Source: an uncultured Muribaculaceae bacterium
Lineage (GTDB): Bacteria > Bacteroidota > Bacteroidia > Bacteroidales > Muribaculaceae
Reading direction: 5' to 3'
Assembly: GCA_947625935.1 (NCBI GenBank)
Contig: CANQQE010000002.1
Coordinates: 62,001-126,000 of the forward strand
DNA length: 64,000 nt
Shown: piece after piece, positions 8,159-17,474 of the stretch
How the letters are laid out: each line of letters begins with the position of its first letter
Numbering within the stretch: the stretch's first letter is position 1
Notes under the pieces: generated by a model
Database searches by the model: none
The model's input: the letters and a program-made list of their open reading frames with translations, nothing else
What the model was told of the DNA's origin: nothing
Translations under genes and position numbers: made by a program

Positions 8159-9460
8159 ATGAAATTTAGCAAATATATTCAATTTATTAAGCATGAAGAC
8201 AATGATAAAGAAGTCTTGTTTGCATATCGACAAAATGAAATTATAGATTTAGACAAGCGACTTGCGAGTTTAATAAGGACCAACATTGATACTCCTGACA
8301 ACATTAGAGATATCCATCCTGAGTTATACAATTGTCTTGCTGAGCGCCAAATAATCATCCCTGACGAATGCGACGAAACGATTTTATGCTTAAATGAAAT
8401 AAATCAGAAGCTGTCTTCCGACCAAACGGTAAGATTAACCATAAATCCAACTATGGATTGCAATTTACGCTGTTGGTATTGCTATGAAAATCATATGACA
8501 GGGAGTGTGATGGATAAATCTATGATTAGACAGGTATGTGATTACATAAGAAAAGCTGCGGAATCCCCCACTATGGAGAATCTAATACTATCTTTTTTCG
8601 GAGGCGAGCCTTTATTAAGATATAACAGCGTTGTTAAACCTATAATCATATCAGCTTGTGATTCCTGCAAACGAAATGGGAAAGCCATATTAGTCAGTTT
8701 CACATCAAATGGCGTATGCCTAACAAGACATATTGTAGATGATTTAACAGAAACAGTGAATAATGTAAGCGTACAAATTGCTTTCGACGGAGGAAAATCC
8801 ACCCATAACAATGTTAAGAAATTTGCAAATGGCGACGGAACATACGACCTTGTTGTATCAAATTTGAAATATGCTATTAATAAAGGCATATTCACAACCA
8901 TTCGATGCAATTATACCGCAACTAATTTAATTTCTTTTGCAGAATTAGTAGAAGATTTTATAGATTTGCACGAAAATAAGAATTTAAAATTTTCATTTCA
9001 TCGTGTTTGGCAAGAAAAAGACTCGGAATTGCTAACTAAACATATGTCGGAATTTAAAACAATAGCGAAACAATTTCGATTTTCATCTAACCTAAGCAGT
9101 CATGCAGTTGTCAATCTGTCGCCATGTTATGCCGATTATTTAAACAGTGTGGTTATCAATTACAATGGAGATATCTTTAGGTGTACTGCACGTGATTTCA
9201 AAAAGAGCAACAGGATAGGTATATTGAAAAACGGAACTATAGTATTTGATGACGCTCAGTCATCTGAATCATCCCCCAGACGATTCTATAAAGAATGCGG
9301 AGAATGTAAGATGCTACCGATATGCAACATCTGCTATCAACAGCGTAAAGATAGCCCTGGAATATGTCCTCAGGGAGAAATTTCTAATGAAGATATTTCT
9401 GCAAACATAGATAAATACTACAGCGATTTGACAAACACCTCAAACCAATCATATTCATGA
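8159..9460 (+). CDS. Radical SAM/SPASM peptide maturase
   Basis: This 433-aa enzyme has an N-terminal region (about 1-85) that may bind the leader. The radical SAM cluster motif CNLRCWYC has Cys101, Cys105 and Cys108, and FFGGEP (146-151) binds S-adenosylmethionine. The C-terminal SPASM domain is complete: C323-x13-G-x4-C342, then C380-x2-C383-x5-C389-x2-C392 and a final C403, enough for two auxiliary [4Fe-4S] clusters. Such enzymes install thioether, C-C or related bonds in ribosomal peptides, so the upstream 78-aa peptide is the likely substrate. The stop overlaps the ATG of the outer-membrane barrel gene by 4 bp (ATGA), implying translational coupling. The gene is clearly A+T-richer than the following barrels, a sign of separate origin. 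The exact modification is unknown. Confidence 0.88.
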   Translation: MKFSKYIQFIKHEDNDKEVLFAYRQNEIIDLDKRLASLIRTNIDTPDNIRDIHPELYNCLAERQIIIPDECDETILCLNEINQKLSSDQTVRLTINPTMDCNLRCWYCYENHMTGSVMDKSMIRQVCDYIRKAAESPTMENLILSFFGGEPLLRYNSVVKPIIISACDSCKRNGKAILVSFTSNGVCLTRHIVDDLTETVNNVSVQIAFDGGKSTHNNVKKFANGDGTYDLVVSNLKYAINKGIFTTIRCNYTATNLISFAELVEDFIDLHENKNLKFSFHRVWQEKDSELLTKHMSEFKTIAKQFRFSSNLSSHAVVNLSPCYADYLNSVVINYNGDIFRCTARDFKKSNRIGILKNGTIVFDDAQSSESSPRRFYKECGECKMLPICNICYQQRKDSPGICPQGEISNEDISANIDKYYSDLTNTSNQSYS

Positions 9461-11541
9461 CGAAATTTCTCAAACAATTGATTCACATCACTCTGCTCGT
9501 ATCAGCTATTGGAGCGACTCCGGCTCACGCTGATGACGGCGAGAAAAACGTAAACCTGAAAGAGGTTCAGATCGTGGCCTCGCGCACGACAAACACCGCC
9601 AACGGATATGTCACAAACCTGCGCGGGTCTGACATCGCCAAGGGTAAACCGATTGACGCGGCTCTGGAACTAATGCCGGGGGTGACCAAAGAAAACGGGG
9701 TGTTGAAAATCGACGGCTTGCCTGTAAGTGAGATATATCTCAACGGGATGAAACTCACCGACACCTCCGAGCTGTCAAAACTACCGGCCGAGATGCTCGA
9801 CAAAGTCAGGGTGACATATCTCGCCGGAAGCAGCCAAAACGCGGCCTCGTCAGGCGGCACTATCTCAATAATCATGCGCAAGCCGCCACAAATGGGATAT
9901 TATGGTGTAGCTTTCGGTTCAGCCCGTTACGACAAGAGTTTCGGATTCGGCAACGAGGGACTCGGAGGAATGATATATTCCCGCGTAAAAGGATTGAGCC
10001 TGTACGACTATATGTATGCCGGATGGAAGCAATATGAAGTCTCATCGGAGCAATCCGTGCCTGACGCCTACGGTCAACCCGACTACATCGACGAGTCGAC
10101 GCGTAGTCACTCTTTTGACTTCAGCAACCGCTTCAGTCTCACTCAGGATATAAACAGCCGCTCGTCGATAGCAGCGGGATATTACGCCGGTGCGAACCGC
10201 GACCGCCCGGCGTCAAAGTCGGTGCTCGACGGTCAAACGTCCACAATAGGAAAGCGCACAGAGATGGCGACACACAACGTCACCGTGAGATATAACCTGA
10301 CGCTCAACGACAACGGAGGGGATATGACCATATCAGGCGACTACCTGAACCGCAACACCGACCAAAAAGCCGTCTACGGTCTCGACGGGTCGCTGAGAGG
10401 CAACACCCGCGAGCGACAAAACAGCAATATGTGGAAACTGTCGGCTGATTTCGTTCACCCGCTTACTGAAAAGCTCATCTTGCAATGGGGAGGCTCGGCG
10501 CAGTTAATTGATTCTGAATACACGCCAAAAGGGTATCTTGATGGAGCCGCGCTATACGGAAGCAGCACCAAGGGGTTCACTCCCATAGGCTACGCCGAGG
10601 TCTCGGGGACGATAGGCCGCATAGGATATGGTGCCGGGGTCAACCTGCAACTAAACCGCATAGAATATTCCGCACTTGGGGCCGACAGCCACAACACGCA
10701 ATGGGGCATACACCCGACAGTACAGCTCAGGGTGCCGCTCAACGCATCGGGCGCCACTATGATGAGAGTTTCATACAAACGTATGCTCGACGACATACCC
10801 TTTTCAGCCATATCGTCGGCTCGACGCTGGCTCGATGCCTACAACTACACCGTAGGCAACCCCGCCTTGAAGGCGATGACCACCGACTACGCCAACCTGT
10901 CACTCAGCCTGCTCGGCGGAAAGATCAACCTCGGCGCATTCTACTCCCACATAAAAGACTGGATCTATTGGGAAACCCGTCAAGACCCTGAGAACCCCGA
11001 CATTTATTATTCCAGGCCGGTCAATGTCAAAGGTTACCACTCGTTCGGGCTACGCGCTGAGTGGACTATTAAGCCTGTGAAATTCTGGAGATTCAAATTG
11101 ACCGGGCGGTTCTCGTTCTATCCCGAAGACATGACAATTGTAGGTGTCCACTATGGCATGACGAGGACACGCAGCTTTATCTCATTCAATAACAACCTCA
11201 CATTCAAAGGTGGGTGGGGTGGCTCGTTGAATGCGCAAATCGAGCCTACGTTCAGGACTTACGACCGAACGTACCACGCAGTCTACGGCATCGACCTGCG
11301 CGCCTACAAATATCTGCTCAAAAACAAGATGCAAATTGTGTTGAGCGGAACGCCGTTAGGCAAACAGCGCAAACTCGACCTCCATCTGCCCGGCGGTGGA
11401 GAGGTTGTGTATCGCAACACATCGCCGGTGCAAAGCATTGGAATCACCGTCAACTGGTGGTTCAACGGCGGCAAAAAAGTCAAAGTCAAATCAATCGAAA
11501 GCGGAGACCAGCAATATAACGAAGTGTCTGACTCCCGATGA
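9457..11541 (+). CDS. TonB-receptor-like outer-membrane barrel coupled to the radical SAM gene
   Basis: This 694-aa protein has a signal peptide (about 1-25, ATPAHA) and a TonB-plug-like domain at about 35-145 (VQIVASRTT, then ALELMPGVTKENGVLKIDG and GGTISIIMRKPP). A long beta barrel of alternating aromatic strands follows. It belongs to the outer-membrane beta-barrel/TonB-dependent receptor superfamily of Bacteroidetes but lacks the N-terminal carboxypeptidase-like domain seen in the next two barrels. No SusD partner is nearby. The start codon overlaps the stop of the maturase gene, so it belongs functionally with the RiPP pair. Export, import or sensing of the modified peptide are all possible. 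It is a distant paralogue of the 11632-13932 and 14582-16903 proteins. Confidence 0.82.
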   Translation: MTKFLKQLIHITLLVSAIGATPAHADDGEKNVNLKEVQIVASRTTNTANGYVTNLRGSDIAKGKPIDAALELMPGVTKENGVLKIDGLPVSEIYLNGMKLTDTSELSKLPAEMLDKVRVTYLAGSSQNAASSGGTISIIMRKPPQMGYYGVAFGSARYDKSFGFGNEGLGGMIYSRVKGLSLYDYMYAGWKQYEVSSEQSVPDAYGQPDYIDESTRSHSFDFSNRFSLTQDINSRSSIAAGYYAGANRDRPASKSVLDGQTSTIGKRTEMATHNVTVRYNLTLNDNGGDMTISGDYLNRNTDQKAVYGLDGSLRGNTRERQNSNMWKLSADFVHPLTEKLILQWGGSAQLIDSEYTPKGYLDGAALYGSSTKGFTPIGYAEVSGTIGRIGYGAGVNLQLNRIEYSALGADSHNTQWGIHPTVQLRVPLNASGATMMRVSYKRMLDDIPFSAISSARRWLDAYNYTVGNPALKAMTTDYANLSLSLLGGKINLGAFYSHIKDWIYWETRQDPENPDIYYSRPVNVKGYHSFGLRAEWTIKPVKFWRFKLTGRFSFYPEDMTIVGVHYGMTRTRSFISFNNNLTFKGGWGGSLNAQIEPTFRTYDRTYHAVYGIDLRAYKYLLKNKMQIVLSGTPLGKQRKLDLHLPGGGEVVYRNTSPVQSIGITVNWWFNGGKKVKVKSIESGDQQYNEVSDSR

Positions 11542-11631
11542 GACATTAGATATTAGGCGATATCGCCAAAAGCGACATAGTAAAGCATCATGCGCCCATA
11601 ATCTATCAGATGACAAGAAAACAATGAACTA

Positions 11632-13932
11632 ATGAGAAAATACATACTTACAGCTTCCCTATCGGTAATCGGTGGCTTATATTGCCTCGGTGCGGATATA
11701 TCGGGGACGGTGACCGGCAATGACGGCAAAGGAATAGCCGACGCACATATCGCGCTTATTTCACTGCCCGACTCGGCGTTTGTGGCTGCGGGGCTATCTG
11801 ACAAAAACGGTGACTTCACATTCGACAATCTCAGCCACCGTGACTACCGGGCAACGGTGACTTGTTTCGGATATACGCCCGTCTCCGCAACGTGCCGGCC
11901 CGGCAACAAAGCCGTCATAGTCCTCACTCCTAACCCAAACCGGCTCAAGGAGGTGACCGTGAGCGCCACGCAGATAAAACGGCGGGCATCGGGCTACTCG
12001 GTAAACCTCGCGGGGAGCAATCTCCCCGAGGGGAAAGGGTCGCTTGAGCTGCTCGGCTACCTACCGCTCATCAGCTACGACAACGGGACTATAAGCGTGT
12101 TGCAGCGGCCACCCTACGCCATCTATGTCGACGGGGTGAAGGTGACCGACACGCAACAGCTCGAAGCAATCCCCGCTTCGATGATAAGAAGCGTCGATGT
12201 CGCCTACACCGCCGGAGTCGGCGAGGCATCCAACGCATCGGGCGCAGTGATCAGGATAAGACTGAAAAGAGCCGCCGACGGGGGATTTATCGGCAACGTG
12301 ACGGGACGAGCCGAGGCTATGCCCGATTACGGCTATACCGGCGAACGTTTCACAAACTACATCGGATACCGCACCGGGAAACTGAGCGTGTCGAACTCAG
12401 GGTCCTACAACCGTTCGCTGCAGATCGAGGACACCGACAATTCCACCATCTACAAAACGACCGGCAACGCTGCGGCAACCCGCGACCGTTACAGAGACTG
12501 GTCGACTTACGCATACGAACAGATCAACACCGGCTACGAGTTCAACGAATCAAACGAACTGCTGTTTTCAGCCATGTTCAGCCACACGTCTGACGATGAG
12601 ACACTGTCGTCGAATGACACCGACGGCAATCCGTTCGCCAAAATCAGCTCACCGCACCGGTCCAACATGGCTCATATCACCGGGAACTACAACCGCACGC
12701 TGAATGAGGACGGCGCATCGCTCGAAGTGTCGGCCGATTACATCTACCGCCACGGTAGGCGCGAGGAGTCAATGGCCGACCTGACCGCAGGGCAACCGAC
12801 AAACGACACGGAATCAAGAACAAACACCAACCTGCTGCGCGGCAAGGCCGAAACCACAGTGCCCATGTGGGGCGGCTCGCTAAACAGCGGAATTGATATG
12901 CAGTATGCGCGACACACCGACCTGACAACCCGGATGGTGGCGACATCAGGGACGCTATGGACCGTGATGAACGGCTACCGCCCGGCAGCGTTCGCCGGTT
13001 ACAGCGGACAGGCCGGCAAATTCCAGTATGAGGCCGGCCTCAGAATCCAGGGCAGCTTCACCCGTGTGTCGGCGGGTGGTGCGCGCGACAACAAGGATGT
13101 GTGGAAACTGTGCCCCAAAATCGATCTCATGTACATGATTGACCCCGAGAAGGAAGCCATGGTGATGGCATCATACAAGCGCACCGTCGACGAGCTGCCC
13201 TACAGCGTGATTTCATCATACCGAAACTACGTCACGCCGCTGCAATACACCGCAGGCAACCCCGCGCTAAAGTCGCCCGTCAACGATGAGCTGATGTTAG
13301 CCGGAGCTTACAGCTTTCTGACGCTGTCGACAGGGATGTACCGCACCGACAGCCCCATCATATATTTCACGTCACCCGACCCCGACGACAACACGGTCAT
13401 GGCCAACACGGCCAACAACGGAAAATACGAGACCCTCTGCTTTACAAGCATAGAGGGACTGATTCCGGTTACCAAATGGTGGAAAGCCAAACCGTCGCTA
13501 ACCTACAGCCTTTATTGGGCCGACATGACGGAATACAGAGTGAAACACCAGAAAATGTGGAAAATGTCGCTGAACAACAGTTTCAGGTTCAGCAAATCGC
13601 TCGGCGGCACACTCAGAGCCAACTACGAACCGACGTCAACCTTCCGCAACATGAAGATGCACTCGGTGTGGTCACTGCGAGGCAGCTTCTACAAGACATT
13701 CATGAACAACTACCTGCAATTTGTCGTCGGGTTTACCGCCTATGCCAAAGGCCGCAAGACTGTCACGGACACACCTGAGTTCACCACCGTTTATAACAAC
13801 GCGACAAAGACGCCAAGCATCAATCTGAAAGTCGTGTGGCATTTCCGAGGAGGCAAACGCATCAAAGTCAACGACAGCGTCAACCCCATCCAGGACTATC
13901 ACAAATATGAGATACAAACAGGCCGGGATTAA
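11632..13932 (+). CDS. TonB-receptor-like outer-membrane barrel with carboxypeptidase-like N-domain
   Basis: This 766-aa protein has a signal peptide (about 1-22) and a carboxypeptidase-D regulatory-like beta domain at about 23-105 (ADISGTVTGNDGKGIADAHI). A plug-like domain at about 108-215 (LKEVTVSATQIKRRASGYSV, then YAIYVDGVKVTDTQQLEAI) precedes a large barrel. The C-terminus has VWHFRGGKRIKV followed by a short polar tail, much like NWWFNGGKKVKV in the previous barrel, so the two are paralogues. The gap from the previous gene is 90 bp with no clear promoter, and a long terminator-like hairpin follows, so it probably ends the precursor-maturase transcript. Its substrate is unknown, and no SusD-type lipoprotein is present. 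Confidence 0.82.
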   Translation: MRKYILTASLSVIGGLYCLGADISGTVTGNDGKGIADAHIALISLPDSAFVAAGLSDKNGDFTFDNLSHRDYRATVTCFGYTPVSATCRPGNKAVIVLTPNPNRLKEVTVSATQIKRRASGYSVNLAGSNLPEGKGSLELLGYLPLISYDNGTISVLQRPPYAIYVDGVKVTDTQQLEAIPASMIRSVDVAYTAGVGEASNASGAVIRIRLKRAADGGFIGNVTGRAEAMPDYGYTGERFTNYIGYRTGKLSVSNSGSYNRSLQIEDTDNSTIYKTTGNAAATRDRYRDWSTYAYEQINTGYEFNESNELLFSAMFSHTSDDETLSSNDTDGNPFAKISSPHRSNMAHITGNYNRTLNEDGASLEVSADYIYRHGRREESMADLTAGQPTNDTESRTNTNLLRGKAETTVPMWGGSLNSGIDMQYARHTDLTTRMVATSGTLWTVMNGYRPAAFAGYSGQAGKFQYEAGLRIQGSFTRVSAGGARDNKDVWKLCPKIDLMYMIDPEKEAMVMASYKRTVDELPYSVISSYRNYVTPLQYTAGNPALKSPVNDELMLAGAYSFLTLSTGMYRTDSPIIYFTSPDPDDNTVMANTANNGKYETLCFTSIEGLIPVTKWWKAKPSLTYSLYWADMTEYRVKHQKMWKMSLNNSFRFSKSLGGTLRANYEPTSTFRNMKMHSVWSLRGSFYKTFMNNYLQFVVGFTAYAKGRKTVTDTPEFTTVYNNATKTPSINLKVVWHFRGGKRIKVNDSVNPIQDYHKYEIQTGRD

Positions 13933-13938
13933 AAATCA

Positions 13939-14016
13939 AAACTGATTATCAGCAAGTTAAGCTCAAAAACAGGTCAAAATAGGGCTAACTGCCTGATAAT
14001 CAGTTTATATTTTTTG
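13939..14016 (+). terminator. Long hairpin terminator closing the maturase/barrel transcript
   Basis: AAACTGATTATCAG (13939-13952) and CTGATAATCAGTTT (13993-14006) form a perfect 14-bp stem. Part of the 40-nt interior can pair further (GTTA with TAAC). A T-run lies at 14011-14016. The stem is longer than a typical terminator and could also have another origin, such as a small inverted-repeat element. Confidence 0.7.
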
Positions 14017-14140
14017 GATCGAAAATAGTGATAGATTTTTTAAGATTTAACATTTACAACCTGCTAATAATCAATATGTTACAAACGAGCCGCAACAAAT
14101 TATCTTTGCCCCGTTATTTGCACACGGCCAACGATTCCTG

Positions 14141-14148
14141 TAACTTTG
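14141..14148 (+). promoter_or_regulatory. -7 promoter element for the plug-only/barrel operon
   Basis: TAACTTTG matches TAnnTTTG and ends 26 bp before the ATG at 14175. A second match, TATCTTTG, lies at 14101-14108. Both lie downstream of an in-frame ATG at 14028, which argues that translation begins at 14175. Confidence 0.6.
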
Positions 14149-14174
14149 CCCTGAAACGACTCAATCGTTCAGAT

Positions 14175-14615
14175 ATGAATAAAACGATATTAGCAATCAT
14201 CGCGGCCACAATATGGGGCGTACCGACGACCTATTGTGCAACCTACGGCTCCAGCGCAGAGAATCAACCCGCACCCACCGAACGCAACTTTTGCGACTCT
14301 ATAGCCAATGATTACCGGCAAGGGTGCGAAATTGACACGACACAAAGTGCCTATGAGCGAATCAAATCGACATTAGCGGAATGGGGAGGCTATAGCGAGG
14401 AGAAAATGGAAAAATCGGTGGTGATAATCGATGGCGAACGGCTCGACATTGCCGGCGTCGAGCTGATAGCGACTGTAAAAAGCATTCCGGCACATGAAAT
14501 AGCTCGCTATGTCCTTAACCCATCCGCACCGAAGGAGTTCAAGTCGAAAGGCTACCTTATAATTTTAGAAACTAAAAAGAGATGCAAACATACCGATTAC
14601 CCAACCTACCGATAG
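14175..14615 (+). CDS. Secreted stand-alone TonB plug-like protein
   Basis: The chosen start gives 146 residues with a clean signal peptide (MNKTILAIIAATIWGVPTTY). The frame is open back to 14028, but that part contains the promoter boxes. The mature part ends in a segment built like the end of a SusC/TonB plug domain: VVIIDGERL (82-90), then AHEIARYVLN (107-116) and FKSKGYLIILETKK (122-135). These correspond to the plug landmarks of a DG turn, an I-x-x-I-x-V-L segment, and a Gly followed by an I-x-I-x-T-K strand. No barrel follows. The last 34 bp overlap the start of the next receptor gene in another frame, implying coupling. It could be a detached plug, a decoy or a periplasmic signalling partner for a barrel. 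A remnant of a larger receptor is an alternative, but the intact frame and promoter argue for a functional gene. Confidence 0.6.
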   Translation: MNKTILAIIAATIWGVPTTYCATYGSSAENQPAPTERNFCDSIANDYRQGCEIDTTQSAYERIKSTLAEWGGYSEEKMEKSVVIIDGERLDIAGVELIATVKSIPAHEIARYVLNPSAPKEFKSKGYLIILETKKRCKHTDYPTYR

Positions 14616-16903
14616 CTCTTATCACGTTATTATGCGCCGCGATGACCACCGCAATCCAAGCCTCGCCTATCGCGGGGCGCGTGATTGACGCAAACGACGG
14701 ACATCCGCTTGAATATGTCAACGTAGCTGCACTCAGAGCCGACTCGACGCTGATTGACGGCTGCATGACCGACTCGGCGGGGCGGTTTGGCCTAAACGCC
14801 CCGGGGGCAGCCATACTGCGGCTGACGCTTGTGGGATATGTACAGAAATCGAATACTGTCACAGGCCATGACAGTATGGGCGATATCGCTCTGGCACCAC
14901 AGGTAGCGGAGCTATCGGAAGTAACAGTGTCGGCGCCTCAGGCAATGACCAGGCTTAAAGGGAACTCGATGATAACCACCGTGGCCAACACCGAACTGTC
15001 GAAACTCGGCGGAGCCATCGACGTGCTCGACTGGATTCCGATGGTGTCGGTAAGCAACGGAAACGTCAAGGTGTTCGGAAAAGGTACACCCCTTATCTAC
15101 ATTAACGGACGGACGATGAGAAACAAAGCCGAATTAGAGCAACTGAGATCAACCGACATTGCGAGCGTCGAGGTCATCACAAACCCGGGAGCCAAGTACC
15201 CGTCGACAGTGAAATCGGTAGTCAGAATACGCACCAAGAAAATCAAAGGCGACGGGTTAGGACTCTACGCGCGGTCGGCCAACACATTCGCCCGCTACTA
15301 CAGCAACACCGAACAGCTCGACGTCAAGTATCGCCACAACAGTCTGGAAATTTTCGGTCTGGGATATTTCAGCACTCAAAAGACGCGCTCGCACTACGAC
15401 TACGACCAGCGCGACTACGAAAACGGCGATGAGATACGGCTCGACAAGAGGGAAATAACCAAAAGCCGTCCATGGATTGGAAAATTCGGGGCGAACTACG
15501 ATTTCAACGCCAAGCACTCGGCGGGCGCATACTACCAGTATATGTGGGTAAAGGGCGACACGGAATCAGCGTCAAAGTCATCATCCACCGGGCCGGCGGC
15601 GGAGAGCTGTGAGGTTGTCGACACCGACAGCAAAGGCAGCTCGCTATCAGCACCCATCCACAACGTGAACGCCTACTATAACGGATCGGTAGGCCGGTTG
15701 GGAATCGATTTCAACATAGAATATTACGGGATGACCACCAATAAGGATTCGCGCGACATAGACGGCGATCCCGCCGGCACAGTGAACACCGTGACATCAA
15801 GGTCTCACACCGAGGGTTCGCTGACCGCCGAGAAGCTCACGTTCAGCTACGATTTCGCCTCATCGCACATAGAGGCGGGACAGGAATACAGCCGGTCAAG
15901 TTACAAGAACCGCTATGACAACGTGGAGGGACTGATAGCCGACGAGCGCAGCCTGACAAAAGAGGACAACAACTCGGTGTTCGCCGAGTACGCCCTGACC
16001 CTTGGCCGGTGGCAGATAACCGCCGGCATCAGATACGAGCATATCGCGCACAGCTACACATCGACCGCCGGGTCTGACCACCGAGTCTACAACGACCTGC
16101 TGCCGTCGGCATCTGTATCGACATCATTCGGGGATGTCGGCGTATCTCTGAGCTACCGCCACACCACAAGCCACCCCGGATTCGGCCTGCTCGACGGCAA
16201 CATAACTTATCTCAACCGCTGGCAGTATCAAAGTGGGAACCCCGGCCTACGACCCACAAAAACACATTCAGTGGAGCTTACGGCAATGTGGAAAGACAGC
16301 TATCTGCAGGCGGGGTTCTCAAGCATCAGTAATCCTGTTTACAACACCACCGTACCCTACGCCGAGGACGGCAATGTCACACTCATCACATGGGACAACT
16401 TCCCGACGGCTAAAAGATGGGACGTGGTAGCCGGAACAAAAATAAAAGCAGGTGTCTGGACCGGGAATATAACAGCGGGATTGTCGGCGCAAAGAGTCAC
16501 GACATTATTCCGCAACAAGCCAAAATCGCTAAACAACCCCATGGGAGTGTTCAAGGTCACCAACTCGTTCAGGCTACCCCGACGACTATGGTTGTTTCTA
16601 AGACTCGGCTACGAAACCGCCGGCAACTCCGACAACCGTTTCAACGGAGATAAAACCGAGCTTTATTTCAGCGCTTATAAAGAGTTCAACAAAGGAATGT
16701 GGGGGTTGCGGCTGTCAGTCTACGACATTCTCGACCGGCAGAGCAGCGACACGCGCCTCTACTGCAACAACATCTACAGCACCACGCTGACAAAGACCGA
16801 CAGCCGATGCGCCGTGGTCACAGTAACCTATAATCTCAACACCTCGCGGAGCCGATACAAAGGCACAGGAGCTGGCAACTCAGCAAAAAGCCGATTGCAA
16901 TGA
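14582..16903 (+). CDS. TonB-receptor-like outer-membrane barrel with carboxypeptidase-like N-domain
   Basis: This 773-aa protein has a signal peptide (about 1-27, cleavage near IQASP) and a carboxypeptidase regulatory-like domain at about 29-105 (IAGRVIDANDGHPLEYVNVA). A plug-like domain at about 108-220 (PLIYINGRTMRNKAELEQL, then VVRIRTKKIKGDG) precedes a barrel of about 540 residues ending in a Ser/Lys-rich tail. It is of the outer-membrane beta-barrel type common in Bacteroidetes peptide and signalling loci. Its start lies inside the end of the plug-only gene. A 131-aa membrane protein gene follows after 13 bp. No SusD homologue is present, so classical glycan uptake is unlikely. Confidence 0.82.
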   Translation: MQTYRLPNLPIALITLLCAAMTTAIQASPIAGRVIDANDGHPLEYVNVAALRADSTLIDGCMTDSAGRFGLNAPGAAILRLTLVGYVQKSNTVTGHDSMGDIALAPQVAELSEVTVSAPQAMTRLKGNSMITTVANTELSKLGGAIDVLDWIPMVSVSNGNVKVFGKGTPLIYINGRTMRNKAELEQLRSTDIASVEVITNPGAKYPSTVKSVVRIRTKKIKGDGLGLYARSANTFARYYSNTEQLDVKYRHNSLEIFGLGYFSTQKTRSHYDYDQRDYENGDEIRLDKREITKSRPWIGKFGANYDFNAKHSAGAYYQYMWVKGDTESASKSSSTGPAAESCEVVDTDSKGSSLSAPIHNVNAYYNGSVGRLGIDFNIEYYGMTTNKDSRDIDGDPAGTVNTVTSRSHTEGSLTAEKLTFSYDFASSHIEAGQEYSRSSYKNRYDNVEGLIADERSLTKEDNNSVFAEYALTLGRWQITAGIRYEHIAHSYTSTAGSDHRVYNDLLPSASVSTSFGDVGVSLSYRHTTSHPGFGLLDGNITYLNRWQYQSGNPGLRPTKTHSVELTAMWKDSYLQAGFSSISNPVYNTTVPYAEDGNVTLITWDNFPTAKRWDVVAGTKIKAGVWTGNITAGLSAQRVTTLFRNKPKSLNNPMGVFKVTNSFRLPRRLWLFLRLGYETAGNSDNRFNGDKTELYFSAYKEFNKGMWGLRLSVYDILDRQSSDTRLYCNNIYSTTLTKTDSRCAVVTVTYNLNTSRSRYKGTGAGNSAKSRLQ

Positions 16904-16916
16904 CCGCCGGGGCTTA

Positions 16917-17312
16917 ATGACTAATGGTAAAAACAACATGATGGAATCGAAACACAATTTTCAATATTGCTGCGCGTTGAGCGTTATTTTGGCAATCGCA
17001 AGCGCAGCCTACTTCCTGAACGGCTGTTTGGGAGAATACTCCGGGAAAGTTTCCACTTACTGCCTGTCGGTTTCGCTGATAATCGCTTTGTTGGCGGTGT
17101 TTCCCCGCGGCGGGGATAAAAAGACGCCGACAAAAAATAACGTCAAGAAATCATTGTGGCTCATCATATTGGCCATCGGCACCCCGATTTTCTCTATTTT
17201 AACCGATCAGATACGTCAAGGAGATTATCTCTTCATTACAATCTTAGCTCTCGCAAACACCGTCAATTCAGTGATGATTGCGATAACCGCTAAACGACTC
17301 CGCATACCCTAA
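16917..17312 (+). CDS. Small inner-membrane protein, function unknown
   Basis: This 131-aa protein has about four hydrophobic segments (near residues 17-35, 45-61, 79-97 and 104-125). A Lys-rich loop (GGDKKTPTKNNVKKS) lies in the middle. I recognise no family. It starts 13 bp after the preceding barrel gene, so it is probably in the plug/barrel transcript. An internal ATG at codon 8 or 9 is an equally good start. A role as an accessory or immunity-like membrane protein of the peptide cluster is conceivable but only suggested by position. Confidence 0.6.
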   Translation: MTNGKNNMMESKHNFQYCCALSVILAIASAAYFLNGCLGEYSGKVSTYCLSVSLIIALLAVFPRGGDKKTPTKNNVKKSLWLIILAIGTPIFSILTDQIRQGDYLFITILALANTVNSVMIAITAKRLRIP

Positions 17313-17474
17313 AATTTGATTCGACCGACATAGTAGGTCTGAGCCACAAATCAAAATCTAATAAACAACATTTTCGCATACTCTTATGACAGTATGTTAA
17401 TTGCCACATGGTTACAAAGTCGAAAAAACAAATTTATTTTGAGTGAAAATTTGACTCTTACATTGCGGTTGCGG

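Noticed and set aside
14028-14174. N-terminal extension of the plug-like protein from ATG 14028
   Set aside because: Two TAnnTTTG boxes lie inside it, and the ATG at 14175 begins a clean signal peptide.
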